From positions 496,001 through 560,000 of the forward strand of contig CATQHF010000001.1 in NCBI GenBank assembly GCA_958295865.1: a DNA stretch of 64,000 nt. The letters run 5' to 3'. The DNA is from an uncultured Dehalococcoidia bacterium (GTDB taxonomy: Bacteria; Chloroflexota; Dehalococcoidia; Lucifugimonadales; JADFKI01). Positions 22,444-33,155 of the stretch are shown piece after piece. Numbering within the stretch: position 1 is the stretch's first letter; each line of letters opens with the position of its first letter. A program made the translations under genes and the position numbers. The notes below the pieces were generated by a model, which saw nothing but the letters and a program-made list of their open reading frames with translations, made no database searches and had not been told where the DNA came from.

Positions 22444-23402
22444 TACTTCTCCCGCCAGCGTCTCACGATGAAGTAGCCCATCAGGTTCATCACCAGCGTT
22501 ATCAGGAACAGCAGCAGCCCCACCGCGAAGATGGTGTTGTACTCCAGCGAGCCGTGCGGCGTCTCGCCAAGGCTCAGCTGCACGATGAACGCCGTCATCG
22601 TCTGTATGCTCTCGAGCGGGTTGACGGTCAGGTTCGGCGTCGCGCCCGCCGCGATGGTAACTAGCATCGTCTCCCCGATTGCGCGCGATATGGCGATGAT
22701 GAACGACGCCACTATCCCCGACAGCGCGGCCGGCGTCACCACGCGCAGGCTCACCTCCACCCGCGTCGCCCCAAGCGCGTATGCAGCGTTCCGCAGCGAG
22801 TTCGGCACCGCCATCATCGCGTCCTCGCTCAGCGACGACACCATCGGAATTATCATCACGCCCATCACGATGCCCGCGCTCAGCGCGTTGAACACCAGCA
22901 TCTCAGGGAATATCATCTTCAGCAGAGGCGTTACGAATGTCAGCGCGAAGTAGCCGTACACCACCGTCGGAATGCCCGCCAAAATCTCCAGCACGGGCTT
23001 GACGATGCGGCGCATCCTGCTAGGCGCGTACTCTGATAGGAAGATGGCGGCGGCAAGTCCGATAGGCAGCGCCACCAGCGCCGCAATCGCCGCGATGAGC
23101 AGCGTGCCACCCACAAGCGGCAGCACCCCATACGCGCGCGGCTTCAAAATGGGCGTCCAGCGCGTGCCGGTCAGAAAGTCCCACAGCGACACCTCGAAGA
23201 AGAAGCCTATCGCCTGCGAGACCAGCGTGAAGATGATGCCGATAGTAGTGAGGATGGAGATAAGCGCGCAGCCGAAGAACAGCCAGCGAACTATCCTGCC
23301 CTCAAGCGACACGCCGCCCCGACGCCGCATGCGCGACGCCGCCTCGCGCGGCGACGACGAAACATCCAGACCCTCTTGCGGCTGCGGAATAGATCTTTGC
23401 AT
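22440..23402 (-). CDS. pstC: Phosphate ABC transporter permease
   Basis: [38 protein letters not shown]; start placed at MQRSIPQ. Confidence 0.92.
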   Translation of the reverse strand: MQRSIPQPQEGLDVSSSPREAASRMRRRGGVSLEGRIVRWLFFGCALISILTTIGIIFTLVSQAIGFFFEVSLWDFLTGTRWTPILKPRAYGVLPLVGGTLLIAAIAALVALPIGLAAAIFLSEYAPSRMRRIVKPVLEILAGIPTVVYGYFALTFVTPLLKMIFPEMLVFNALSAGIVMGVMIIPMVSSLSEDAMMAVPNSLRNAAYALGATRVEVSLRVVTPAALSGIVASFIIAISRAIGETMLVTIAAGATPNLTVNPLESIQTMTAFIVQLSLGETPHGSLEYNTIFAVGLLLFLITLVMNLMGYFIVRRWREKY

Positions 23403-23736
23403 ACCCAACAACCATAGCCCACCATCATTAAGCCCCAATAAACGCAATGTTAACAGCCCGTTAATGAACGCCGCCCCATCCCCGTCATCCCCAAAGAACC
23501 CTGCCATTCCAAACACACCGCAGTAATCTTCCCCATCATCCCGAACGCCCTCCCCTTGTCACTCCGAGCCTTCCTCCAATGTCATTCCGAACGCAGCGCA
23601 GCGGAGTGAGGAATCAAAAATCCTAGTTTGCAGGACACCTAGAATTCAGCAACCACCATCCAACATCGGTTGCCATCAGGCTGCGAAACATCGCACCCTA
23701 ATCCTAAACACAACCCAATTCTTAATTCTTTAGGAC

Positions 23737-24204
23737 TTACGCACTTGAGTTGAGGATGTAGAGTGGATTTTGCGGATATTGCCGGATGGAGGTTCTGATG
23801 ATGGCAGTTTTGGCCTCGTACCAACTGACGCCCGTCCTCAACCGATACGCCTCCGGCCGGACGAACGCACACAGCGAGAAGCCGATATGGTTTATCTGAC
23901 CCCGCGCAGACCTGACTTGACTTATCAGATTTATGCCCATCACCACCTTGCGATGCTTGCCGCTCCAGTGGCGAGTCACCAACTCGATGCGCTTCGCATA
24001 CGGCTTGGCCAAGGTGGAGTCGTCCAGCACGAGCAGACCGCCATCGAGATCAACCATATCTTGCGTTTCTCGCCACAGCGCCCCCGTGTCGGGAGGCTGT
24101 CGCGTGAGCAGACGGGTGAACGCATCGTGAGATGCCTCCTTGTCTTCTGTGGGCTGACAGCGAGCGGCTTCGGTGCAACTGAAGGCTCTCTGATCGGCAA
24201 TCAT
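23737..24204 (-). pseudogene. Internally deleted IS701/IS4-like transposase
   Basis: N-terminal part (DMVDLDGGLLVLDDSTLAKPYAKRIELVTRHWSGKHRKVVMGINLI) joined to C-terminal part (FSLCAFVRPEAYRLRTGVSWYEAKTAIIRTSIRQY); too short for an intact transposase. Confidence 0.75.
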
Positions 24205-24230
24205 AAAGTTTATGTAGTCGTGGTCACCGC

Positions 24231-27200
24231 GGTCTATCCCCGCGTGTGCGGGGGAACCGGATGCGCTCGATCGCCTATGCCGACTGAACCCGGTCTATCC
24301 CCGCGTGTGCGGGGGAACCGCTGCCCTCGCCGACGCCTATGGAGCCTACAACGGTCTATCCCCGCGTGTGCGGGGGAACCGAGGTTTGATAAGCCGCCAA
24401 CCAGCGGTTACCGGGTCTATCCCCGCGTGTGCGGGGGAACCCGGATTGAAGTCCTACGCGCCGAGCTGCTGGAAGGTCTATCCCCGCGTGTGCGGGGGAA
24501 CCGAGGACGGCAGCGTATCCTATCGGTTTAGGATGGGTCTATCCCCGCGTGTGCGGGGGAACCTGCTGGATAAGCGCAATCGCGCCTGCCCAATCCGGTC
24601 TATCCCCGCGTGTGCGGGGGAACCGAGCCGGAAAAGTAGTTATCGGCGGCGGCGTTCGGTCTATCCCCGCGTGTGCGGGGGAACCGCGCCGCTGCCATTG
24701 CTAGGGCAACCGTCTTACGGTCTATCCCCGCGTGTGCGGGGGAACCGGCTGCGTGATTACCCAAGCCGCCTCGCCGTAGGGTCTATCCCCGCGTGTGCGG
24801 GGGAACCGTGCGATGAGGCTTGCTGCTCCAAAGCGGCCGTGGTCTATCCCCGCGTGTGCGGGGGAACCCGTCCCCTGCCGAATGCCAAGCCGTAGCGTCA
24901 AGGTCTATCCCCGCGTGTGCGGGGGAACCTTCACAGCAGCATGCGCCGCCGCCCACGCTATCGGTCTATCCCCGCGTGTGCGGGGGAACCCGTGCATCGT
25001 AGTCGCCGCGCCAAGTGCCTCGAGGTCTATCCCCGCGTGTGCGGGGGAACCCCATACGCGCCGCGTGGTGAATGCGCTGAAGGAGGTCTATCCCCGCGTG
25101 TGCGGGGGAACCTATGGCGACCGCACATGTATCTGGCTGTCGCTGGGTCTATCCCCGCGTGTGCGGGGGAACCTCGTCCAGCCATGTCAAGTCTTCGCGC
25201 AACATGGGTCTATCCCCGCGTGTGCGGGGGAACCTTTCCGCAAGACCTTCACCGCCTCCACAATCTCGGTCTATCCCCGCGTGTGCGGGGGAACCCCGCA
25301 AGCGCTCAAGCTCCACATGCCGATGTCAGGTCTATCCCCGCGTGTGTGGGGGAACCCCGCCGGAGCCTGAGCCGGAGAGCGACTTCGCCGGTCTATCCCC
25401 GCGTGTGCGGGGGAACCCGGGCGCGCTAGGAGAAAACGAACTCGACGATGGGTCTATCCCCGCGTGTGCGGGGGAACCAACTACCTCACGCAAAAGAGTA
25501 TAGCATCCCTAGGTCTATCCCCGCGTGTGCGGGGGAACCGCGCCATGGTTCAGCAATCAGAACATCGTCGAGGGTCTATCCCCGCGTGTGCGGGGGAACC
25601 ATGCGATTTGGCTGAAAGGCTGTGAAATGGAACGGTCTATCCCCGCGTGTGCGGGGGAACCGCGAACACCATCTCTCCGGAGCGATGGGACTACGGTCTA
25701 TCCCCGCGTGTGCGGGGGAACCTGACCTCGAGGCGGTTTGTCTTCAGGTTCTGAAGGTCTATCCCCGCGTGTGCGGGGGAACCCGTGCCAGGGGACCCAA
25801 ATTGCGTGCCAATTGAGGTCTATCCCCGCGTGTGCGGGGGAACCAACTTCCGCGCTCTGCCACGCTGGTATTGTCGCGGTCTATCCCCGCGTGTGCGGGG
25901 GAACCCCGGGGAGTAAGCGCGTCATTGTGTTCTCTGAGGGTCTATCCCCGCGTGTGCGGGGGAACCCCCCGCGTGCTGTCCATGTCCGAAGTCGCGCACG
26001 GTCTATCCCCGCGTGTGCGGGGGAACCGCGAAGCCGGAGCCGCCTGATGTAGTGCATATCGGTCTATCCCCGCGTGTGCGGGGGAACCGCTTGAAACCAA
26101 GACAGCTACTTCCTTCTATACGGTCTATCCCCGCGTGTGCGGGGGAACCACGTCGCCGAACAAAACATGCTCTAGCTCCAGCGGTCTATCCCCGCGTGTG
26201 CGGGGGAACCACGTCGCCGAACAAAACATGCTCTAGCTCCAGCGGTCTATCCCCGCGTGTGCGGGGGAACCCATCATCCGCCCACCAATCGACTCTCTGA
26301 TGTCGGTCTATCCCCGCGTGTGCGGGGGAACCGTAGAGAATCCAGTCCCAAGCATCGCTATCATCGGTCTATCCCCGCGTGTGCGGGGGAACCTCGGCAA
26401 GTTGTGTTTGGACATACTGCCAGATGGGTCTATCCCCGCGTGTGCGGGGGAACCCTCTTGTCGCTTGGCTCAGCTGGTAGGTATGACGGTCTATCCCCGC
26501 GTGTGCGGGGGAACCACATCATCTATCGCGTAGCAGTGCCACTGCCACGGTCTATCCCCGCGTGTGCGGGGGAACCATTAAATACGCCGGATTGCTAGCC
26601 GCCACTCTCGGTCTATCCCCGCGTGTGCGGGGGAACCCCGAAACGGCTTGCTATCTCCGATCCTAGTGCGGGTCTATCCCCGCGTGTGCGGGGGAACCGG
26701 GCGACCCTCAGCCAGGAATTGCAGGAGAGCGGGTCTATCCCCGCGTGTGCGGGGGAACCGAGTTGCCGCCGGGCGGCAGTACGAGCCAGCTGGGTCTATC
26801 CCCGCGTGTGCGGGGGAACCATAGGTTCTTGCGCCGCTCAATGAACCCTCTGCGGTCTATCCCCGCGTGTGCGGGGGAACCGCATCTCAGCCGTGAACGC
26901 TGTCATTTTCTCCGGGTCTATCCCCGCGTGTGCGGGGGAACCTGTAGAACAACACGGGGTTCTTTTCATACCCGCGGTCTATCCCCGCGTGTGCGGGGGA
27001 ACCGCGCACTAGCAGGCTAACCGACATTGCCCACTCGGTCTATCCCCGCGTGTGCGGGGGAACCATCTCAATGCCGTGTCAATCGGCTATTATCCGAGGT
27101 CTATCCCCGCGTGTGCGGGGGAACCCGCGTATCGGGTTGTAGTCGTCTGCTGTATAAGGGTCTATCCCCGCGTGTGCGGGGGAACCCTCACCGCATCTGC

Positions 27201-30200
27201 CAAAGCCTCTGTGGATATGGGTCTATCCCCGCGTGTGCGGGGGAACCTTGCCGCCATTTCCGGATACATGGTCGAATATAGGTCTATCCCCGCGTGTGCG
27301 GGGGAACCCGACCGCGACGAGTCCGGTGACTGCCGCTCCGAGGTCTATCCCCGCGTGTGCGGGGGAACCCTCTTGCACCCTGTTGAAGCCCTTGACCGCG
27401 CCGGTCTATCCCCGCGTGTGCGGGGGAACCCGACAGAGATACGAAGACGGATGACACAGAGCAGGTCTATCCCCGCGTGTGCGGGGGAACCTGTTGGATC
27501 CCAGATTTCATAGTAGATATGGATGGTCTATCCCCGCGTGTGCGGGGGAACCTCAAACGGCGTCAGCATCTTTCCGAGACGGGCGGGTCTATCCCCGCGT
27601 GTGCGGGGGAACCCATATCTAAACCAAGCCGCGCAAGCGCAAAGTCGGTCTATCCCCGCGTGTGCGGGGGAACCGACGCCTCGGATAGGGACGGCGTGGG
27701 CTACGCCGGTCTATCCCCGCGTGTGCGGGGGAACCGTCTTCGCTCTCAGTTTGGCTATCATCGCTGCTATGGTCTATCCCCGCGTGTGCGGGGGAACCGG
27801 GTGCCGGTCTTCGATGTCGCTGACAAGTCCAGGTCTATCCCCGCGTGTGCGGGGGAACCCGTATACTCTCACTCGCCTACCTGCCCTGTTCGGGTCTATC
27901 CCCGCGTGTGCGGGGGAACCCCCGTGTTTCTCGATGCCGTCTAGTATCGTCTCGGTCTATCCCCGCGTGTGCGGGGGAACCAGGGTATCCCACTCGGTCG
28001 CGCTGTCAAACTCGGGTCTATCCCCGCGTGTGCGGGGGAACCTACATCGTATCGTCATTCCGTAGCGGTGTTCACGGTCTATCCCCGCGTGTGCGGGGGA
28101 ACCCGGTTAGTCGGCTTCCAGCGCACATTGTGAGCGGGTCTATCCCCGCGTGTGCGGGGGAACCGATAACGGCAGGATGGACGGGAAGCGGAAACGCGGT
28201 CTATCCCCGCGTGTGCGGGGGAACCTTTCGTCCTCGCTAGGTTTATAAACGCCTGCCCGGTCTATCCCCGCGTGTGCGGGGGAACCGGTATAGAGGCGAT
28301 GCGCCGTTCTTCAGAGTGCGGTCTATCCCCGCGTGTGCGGGGGAACCCAACCCCGCGGCGAAGACCTGAACGATGATACAGGTCTATCCCCGCGTGTGCG
28401 GGGGAACCGCTGCCGATGTCGCCAACCCAACTATCCTCAACGGTCTATCCCCGCGTGTGCGGGGGAACCGTCCAGTTACCCCGACCAGTACAATGAGATC
28501 AAGGTCTATCCCCGCGTGTGCGGGGGAACCTCCCGCGCTAAGCGGTATCAATTACTCGTCGACGGTCTATCCCCGCGTGTGCGGGGGAACCCGCAACCCA
28601 GAATACGGTATCCCCCACATTGTAGGTCTATCCCCGCGTGTGCGGGGGAACCTTTCTGCCACACCTTACGCATATCCAGTTGCTGGGTCTATCCCCGCGT
28701 GTGCGGGGGAACCAGGGGCACGTCTCCGGTATGCCTCCCAAGCTGGGGTCTATCCCCGCGTGTGCGGGGGAACCTCCACATCATGCTGTTTGCCAGCGCG
28801 TAAGTATGGTCTATCCCCGCGTGTGCGGGGGAACCGCGGCGCTGAGGGTGATAGACGCCACCAGCAGAGGTCTATCCCCGCGTGTGCGGGGGAACCAATT
28901 GAGGGCGCGGAGCAGTACAACATCGACGAGGTCTATCCCCGCGTGTGCGGGGGAACCAGACAGCATGGATACCTCCGGCAAATGAGGGTGGGTCTATCCC
29001 CGCGTGTGCGGGGGAACCTGGGGCGAAAAACCCGTGCACGAGGGCGGAGGCGGTCTATCCCCGCGTGTGCGGGGGAACCCCGGCGGGCGACCCGAAGCCT
29101 ACGCTCGAAGTAGGTCTATCCCCGCGTGTGCGGGGGAACCGCCGGCGAAGATCGGAATACTTCGAGCGTAGGCGGTCTATCCCCGCGTGTGCGGGGGAAC
29201 CTTCGTCGCCTCCGGCTACGACATCATGGACAGGGGTCTATCCCCGCGTGTGCGGGGGAACCGGCACCACCCTCAGGGCGCTAGTTGCCCGCGACGGTCT
29301 ATCCCCGCGTGTGCGGGGGAACCGAAGCCGAGAGCAAGCTGTGGCAGCCTAACCAGGGTCTATCCCCGCGTGTGCGGGGGAACCTCGATGATTTCCCAGT
29401 CCGCGAAGTCGCCGAAGGGTCTATCCCCGCGTGTGCGGGGGAACCTGGTGTAGGTTTTGGCTTCGGTGGCGATATGGAGGTCTATCCCCGCGTGTGCGGG
29501 GGAACCGTTCGTCCTCAATCGGCAACACCTATTTGGCGAGGTCTATCCCCGCGTGTGCGGGGGAACCAGAGGCACCGCGGGTCATCGTCTGAGAACGGAG
29601 GGTCTATCCCCGCGTGTGCGGGGGAACCTGTGGCTCTTGACACACCCAACAGCGAACCACCGGTCTATCCCCGCGTGTGCGGGGGAACCCAGCTCGGCGA
29701 CGTTCTCGTCACGCAGCGCAGGGGTCTATCCCCGCGTGTGCGGGGGAACCCGCCTGAATCCCAAACAGTACAGCGATGCACAGGGTCTATCCCCGCGTGT
29801 GCGGGGGAACCCCGATGATGGGGAATACAGGACGCCGCTTTACCGGTCTATCCCCGCGTGTGCGGGGGAACCGGCGGCTGTCGCGCGTGTCGTCTCCGAT
29901 GCGGAGGTCTATCCCCGCGTGTGCGGGGGAACCGCGACCATGCGGCAATTGTCGTCGCGGTTTATGGGTCTATCCCCGCGTGTGCGGGGGAACCCGCTCC
30001 CCTTCACCGGGCGCATTGACTGATCAGGGTCTATCCCCGCGTGTGCGGGGGAACCTGCCGGTGCTCGCTGCGATAGCAGTCGCTCCCCGGTCTATCCCCG
30101 CGTGTGCGGGGGAACCCGGGCCACATTCTCGGGATCGACGCCGGGTCACGGTCTATCCCCGCGTGTGCGGGGGAACCCGCTTGTCCGCGAGGACTGCCGC

Positions 30201-30238
30201 CGGATGCGACGGTCTATCCCCGCGTGTGCGGGGGAACC
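24231..30238 (-). CRISPR. Type I-E CRISPR array, about 99 repeats (28 bp) and 98 spacers (mostly 33 nt)
   Basis: GGTCTATCCCCGCGTGTGCGGGGGAACC at 61-bp period from 24231 to 30211. Reverse complement GGTTCCCCCGCACACGCGGGGATAGACC is the E. coli-like I-E orientation, so transcription is on the minus strand with the leader next to cas2. Confidence 0.98.
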
Positions 30239-30288
30239 CCTAGGCAAGTTGATATGATGCGACCGCTCTGATTTGAATAGGGAATAGT
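30239..30288 (-). promoter_or_regulatory. CRISPR leader (short, between cas2 stop and first repeat)
   Basis: 50 bp AT-rich segment between cas2 and the cas-proximal end of the array. Confidence 0.6.
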
Positions 30289-30576
30289 CTATCTGTGTTT
30301 TACGAGATATACTCCGTCGGCGTCCACTATGCTTTTGGGCGATTCGCCGAGCGTGCGGATTCGCTGCTCGCCTACTGCCGACGGGTCACGCCAGGTCATT
30401 ACTATGGAGCCTTGCCCCAATTCGGCGTGCCATTGACTCAGTACATCCCATACGCGATCTCTGATTCCGCTTGTCATCATCGGCGCGGTGTACACGCCGG
30501 GCGCTATCTCCAGCATCGCGGAGGCGAGGAAGCCCCGATAGCGCGCTTCTACATTCACGGTTACTACGATTGTCAT
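30289..30576 (-). CDS. cas2e: CRISPR-associated endoribonuclease Cas2, type I-E
   Basis: MTIVVTVNVEARYRGFLASAMLEIAPGVYTAPMMTSGIRDRVW; overlaps cas1. Confidence 0.95.
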   Translation of the reverse strand: MTIVVTVNVEARYRGFLASAMLEIAPGVYTAPMMTSGIRDRVWDVLSQWHAELGQGSIVMTWRDPSAVGEQRIRTLGESPKSIVDADGVYLVKHR

Positions 30577-31523
30577 CAGATTTGCCCTTCGGAGCGCTCG
30601 GTCTCATCGGCGGCGCCTGTGTTTTCCTGCGCTTCTTCCAGCGGCGCTATGTCTTGAAATAGCGTTTTTATGCGGTCTATCATCTGGGGGATTACGCTTT
30701 TGTCCTTGAGCATCTGTCCGGTTGTGCGCCGCGTGTGTCGCTCTATGTTGACAGTCCGATTGTCCATGACGGCGCGAGCGGACTTGAACGCCGCGGGCAA
30801 TATGACGCTGTCGCGGTAGAGGTCTGCGATGTCTAGCGCGAAGGCTTCGCCGCTGTGTTCGTGGATGAAGCCGAGTTGCGGGATTGCGCCCACTGATGTG
30901 ACGGCTATGACCGCGGCGGATGTTACGGCGACGGATGCGTGGTTGATTGCTTGGTTGGGGATGTCGGCTGCGAGCGGGTTGGCTCTGTCATAGCGCCGCC
31001 CTCGCCATTCGATGCCGTGTTGCTGCGCGATGTTCCGGTAGGCGCGTCTTGCCCTCGCCCCTTCCATTCCGCGCAGCCGCTCGATGCTGTGATGGGGAAA
31101 TACCTCGCCGAGCCGCATGGCGTACATCCTGCGGGCGACGGTGATGCGGCTGCCGTCGGGGTCGCCCCACGCGCGCATCTGTCGGCGTGCCGTGTCCGAT
31201 GTGTCGGGCATCAAGGGCGGCGCGGTGTAGCACCTGACGCCATCCTCTCCGACTGCGACCAGCGCGGTGCCGTGCCGCGCCATCAGGCGCAGGGCGTCGT
31301 GGCTGACGGTGGAGCCGGGCCCCAGCAGTATCATGGAAAGCGTCTGAAAGGGTATGCCGTATTCGCCTTCGTCTAGCGGACTGCCGGAGTCGGGCGCGGC
31401 TTGGCGCTCGAAGCGCAGCGTGCCGTCTCGAACGGTCAGCGCGCCTCGACTAAGCCACAGCAGACCATGACGGTCGGCATGCGGGATTCTCGCGGTCTCT
31501 AGGCCTAGTCTGCCTCGCATCAT
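30576..31523 (-). CDS. cas1e: CRISPR-associated Cas1, type I-E
   Basis: GPGSTVSHDALRLMARHGTALVAVGEDGVRCY; LGFIHEHSGEAFALDIADLYR. Confidence 0.96.
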   Translation of the reverse strand: MMRGRLGLETARIPHADRHGLLWLSRGALTVRDGTLRFERQAAPDSGSPLDEGEYGIPFQTLSMILLGPGSTVSHDALRLMARHGTALVAVGEDGVRCYTAPPLMPDTSDTARRQMRAWGDPDGSRITVARRMYAMRLGEVFPHHSIERLRGMEGARARRAYRNIAQQHGIEWRGRRYDRANPLAADIPNQAINHASVAVTSAAVIAVTSVGAIPQLGFIHEHSGEAFALDIADLYRDSVILPAAFKSARAVMDNRTVNIERHTRRTTGQMLKDKSVIPQMIDRIKTLFQDIAPLEEAQENTGAADETERSEGQI

Positions 31524-31543
31524 GATTTGAGCTCACCTCCCGA

Positions 31544-31571
31544 GGTCTATCTCCGCGTGTGCAGGGGAACC
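31544..31571 (-). repeat. Solitary CRISPR repeat (2 mismatches) between the small RHH-like ORF and cas1
   Basis: GGTCTATCTCCGCGTGTGCAGGGGAACC, same orientation as main array, directly upstream of the cas1 SD. Confidence 0.95.
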
Positions 31572-31578
31572 CTCTGCG

Positions 31579-32037
31579 TTAATAAGCTGGCGGCAAGTCG
31601 CCCATTATGCCGTCTTGCGTCCAGTCCCCATTTGTGGGCTTCGGCTCACTCCATCCGTAGCCTCTCAAATAGTGCCTACAAGCAGACCCCCCGTGTATCA
31701 AATTGGGTGCCGTATACCACTCGTACACATCTGCCATCACGATGCGCTTCAAGAATTCGTTCGTGCTTATCTGGTATGCGTTTGCAGCATACCAGACCTT
31801 TTCGGCTACTTCGGTAGTCAGTGTATAGCCGAGTTCCTCCATCTTGCACTTGCACTTTTGCTTGGGCGCACTAGGTATTATCTTCCAGGTATCGCCATCC
31901 CTTTTGTTAATCGGCTCATTCCACCACTTTTGGGCTATCTGACAGATGTACTCGCTGATAGGCTTCTTCAAAGATTTCGCCATTCTGCGAATGTGGCTTG
32001 CGTCCTGCACAGGAACCCAGATTGTGCCAATGAACAT
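31579..32037 (-). CDS. Uncharacterised 152-aa protein between cas6e and cas1; possible tandem ribbon-helix-helix protein
   Basis: IWVPVQDASHIRRMAKSLKKPISEYICQIAQKWW and TLTTEVAEKVWYAANAYQISTNEFLKRIV both resemble RHH signatures. Confidence 0.6.
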   Translation of the reverse strand: MFIGTIWVPVQDASHIRRMAKSLKKPISEYICQIAQKWWNEPINKRDGDTWKIIPSAPKQKCKCKMEELGYTLTTEVAEKVWYAANAYQISTNEFLKRIVMADVYEWYTAPNLIHGGSACRHYLRGYGWSEPKPTNGDWTQDGIMGDLPPAY

Positions 32038-32186
32038 TGTTACTCACTCCTTATTCTGTCTTTATCTGCTGATACCTCGTTCCGGTTGACCGCTTTTTCT
32101 TGAACCCCTTGCGTTCCATCAGGGCAGAAAAGCCAGATATTTCTGGCATACCGCTTTGCGCGATTGTCTTGCCAACGCCCCTGATA

Positions 32187-32213
32187 GGTTTATCCCCGCG
32201 TGTGCGGGGGAAC
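32187..32213 (-). repeat. Solitary CRISPR repeat between cas6e and the 152-aa ORF
   Basis: GGTTTATCCCCGCGTGTGCGGGGGAAC, same orientation as main array. Confidence 0.95.
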
Positions 32214-32312
32214 TATTTTATTCCGATGTCGCTTTCTGTCCGCTGTTTCAATTCAGTTGTTAAGGTGCGTGAAAATATATCGGCGCTCTATGGTCAGCAG
32301 CCGCGCCGGCGT

Positions 32313-33155
32313 TCAGTAGGCTCGGGCAGGACGCAGCAGGAGCATGCCGTAGCCATAAGCCTTGTGCCTGCCGATGCCGTTTGCCAGCATATCGCCGAAT
32401 TTCGCCCCGTCGGTAATCTCAAGCTCGCCGCGCATCAGGGCGTCTGGTCCTTCGCTGTATCGCCGATGCAGCTTTCGGACGGCGCGGGTTCGGCGGAATG
32501 ATACGAGTTTCGTACTGCCTACATCAAGCATTGCGCCGCCCTTCTGCTCGAACCGCTTTTGCAGCCACTCCCGATACACCTTTTCGCGGCTGCGCCCGGC
32601 GCATGCCATGCCGTGCCTATCCGAATGTTCGAGGGCTTCATTCAGGAAGGCGTCCCGTTCAGGGTTTGGCAGGCGGCAGCCGTCGCACTTGTGCTTGCGG
32701 TCAAGTCGTATGAGCTCGTAGCATTCGGCGCTCTTCTTTTTGTAGCGTCGCACTACGGGGCGAATCCGCGCTTCGAACCCCAGCCGTCTGCCGGCTTGCC
32801 ATGTGGAGGGCATACGCTTGCTGTCCAAGCTTGCGAGCGGCAGCGCCTTCTCCTGCAACGGGCAGGCGAACAGGCTTGCCGTATCGCGCAGCTCATCAGC
32901 GTCGGCGCGCGAGTAGCCGTAGAGTGTGCCGCGCCGCCCATCGCGCGGGATTATCAGGCGGAACGGCTGCGGTCGCCGCTCTATGTCGTTGCCGAAGCAC
33001 TCGGTCAGAAGGCAGTGCATCGCATGGTCGTCGTCCACGATTTGCCGACTGCCCATCCAGCGGCGGAACTGGAGCGTATCGATGTCGGCGCGTATTATGT
33101 GAAGGACGCCGGTTGCCTTTGCGGTATCCTTGTCGGCAATCATCGCGGTAGTCAT
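32313..33155 (-). CDS. cas6e: Cas6e/CasE (Cse3) crRNA endoribonuclease
   Basis: HCLLTECFG...RPQPFRLI; GIGRHKAYGYGMLLL C-terminal motif; start overlaps cas5e stop. Confidence 0.94.
   Translation of the reverse strand: MTTAMIADKDTAKATGVLHIIRADIDTLQFRRWMGSRQIVDDDHAMHCLLTECFGNDIERRPQPFRLIIPRDGRRGTLYGYSRADADELRDTASLFACPLQEKALPLASLDSKRMPSTWQAGRRLGFEARIRPVVRRYKKKSAECYELIRLDRKHKCDGCRLPNPERDAFLNEALEHSDRHGMACAGRSREKVYREWLQKRFEQKGGAMLDVGSTKLVSFRRTRAVRKLHRRYSEGPDALMRGELEITDGAKFGDMLANGIGRHKAYGYGMLLLRPARAY

Noticed and set aside
26456-26488. Spacer containing GCTCAGCTGGTAG, like a tRNA D-arm
   Set aside because: Short match inside an ordinary spacer; could be a phage tRNA target but cannot be supported without a search.
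24305-30243. Many long + strand ORFs rich in VYPRVCGGT/GLSPRVRGN/RSIPACAGEP
   Set aside because: Translations of the CRISPR repeats in three frames, not genes.
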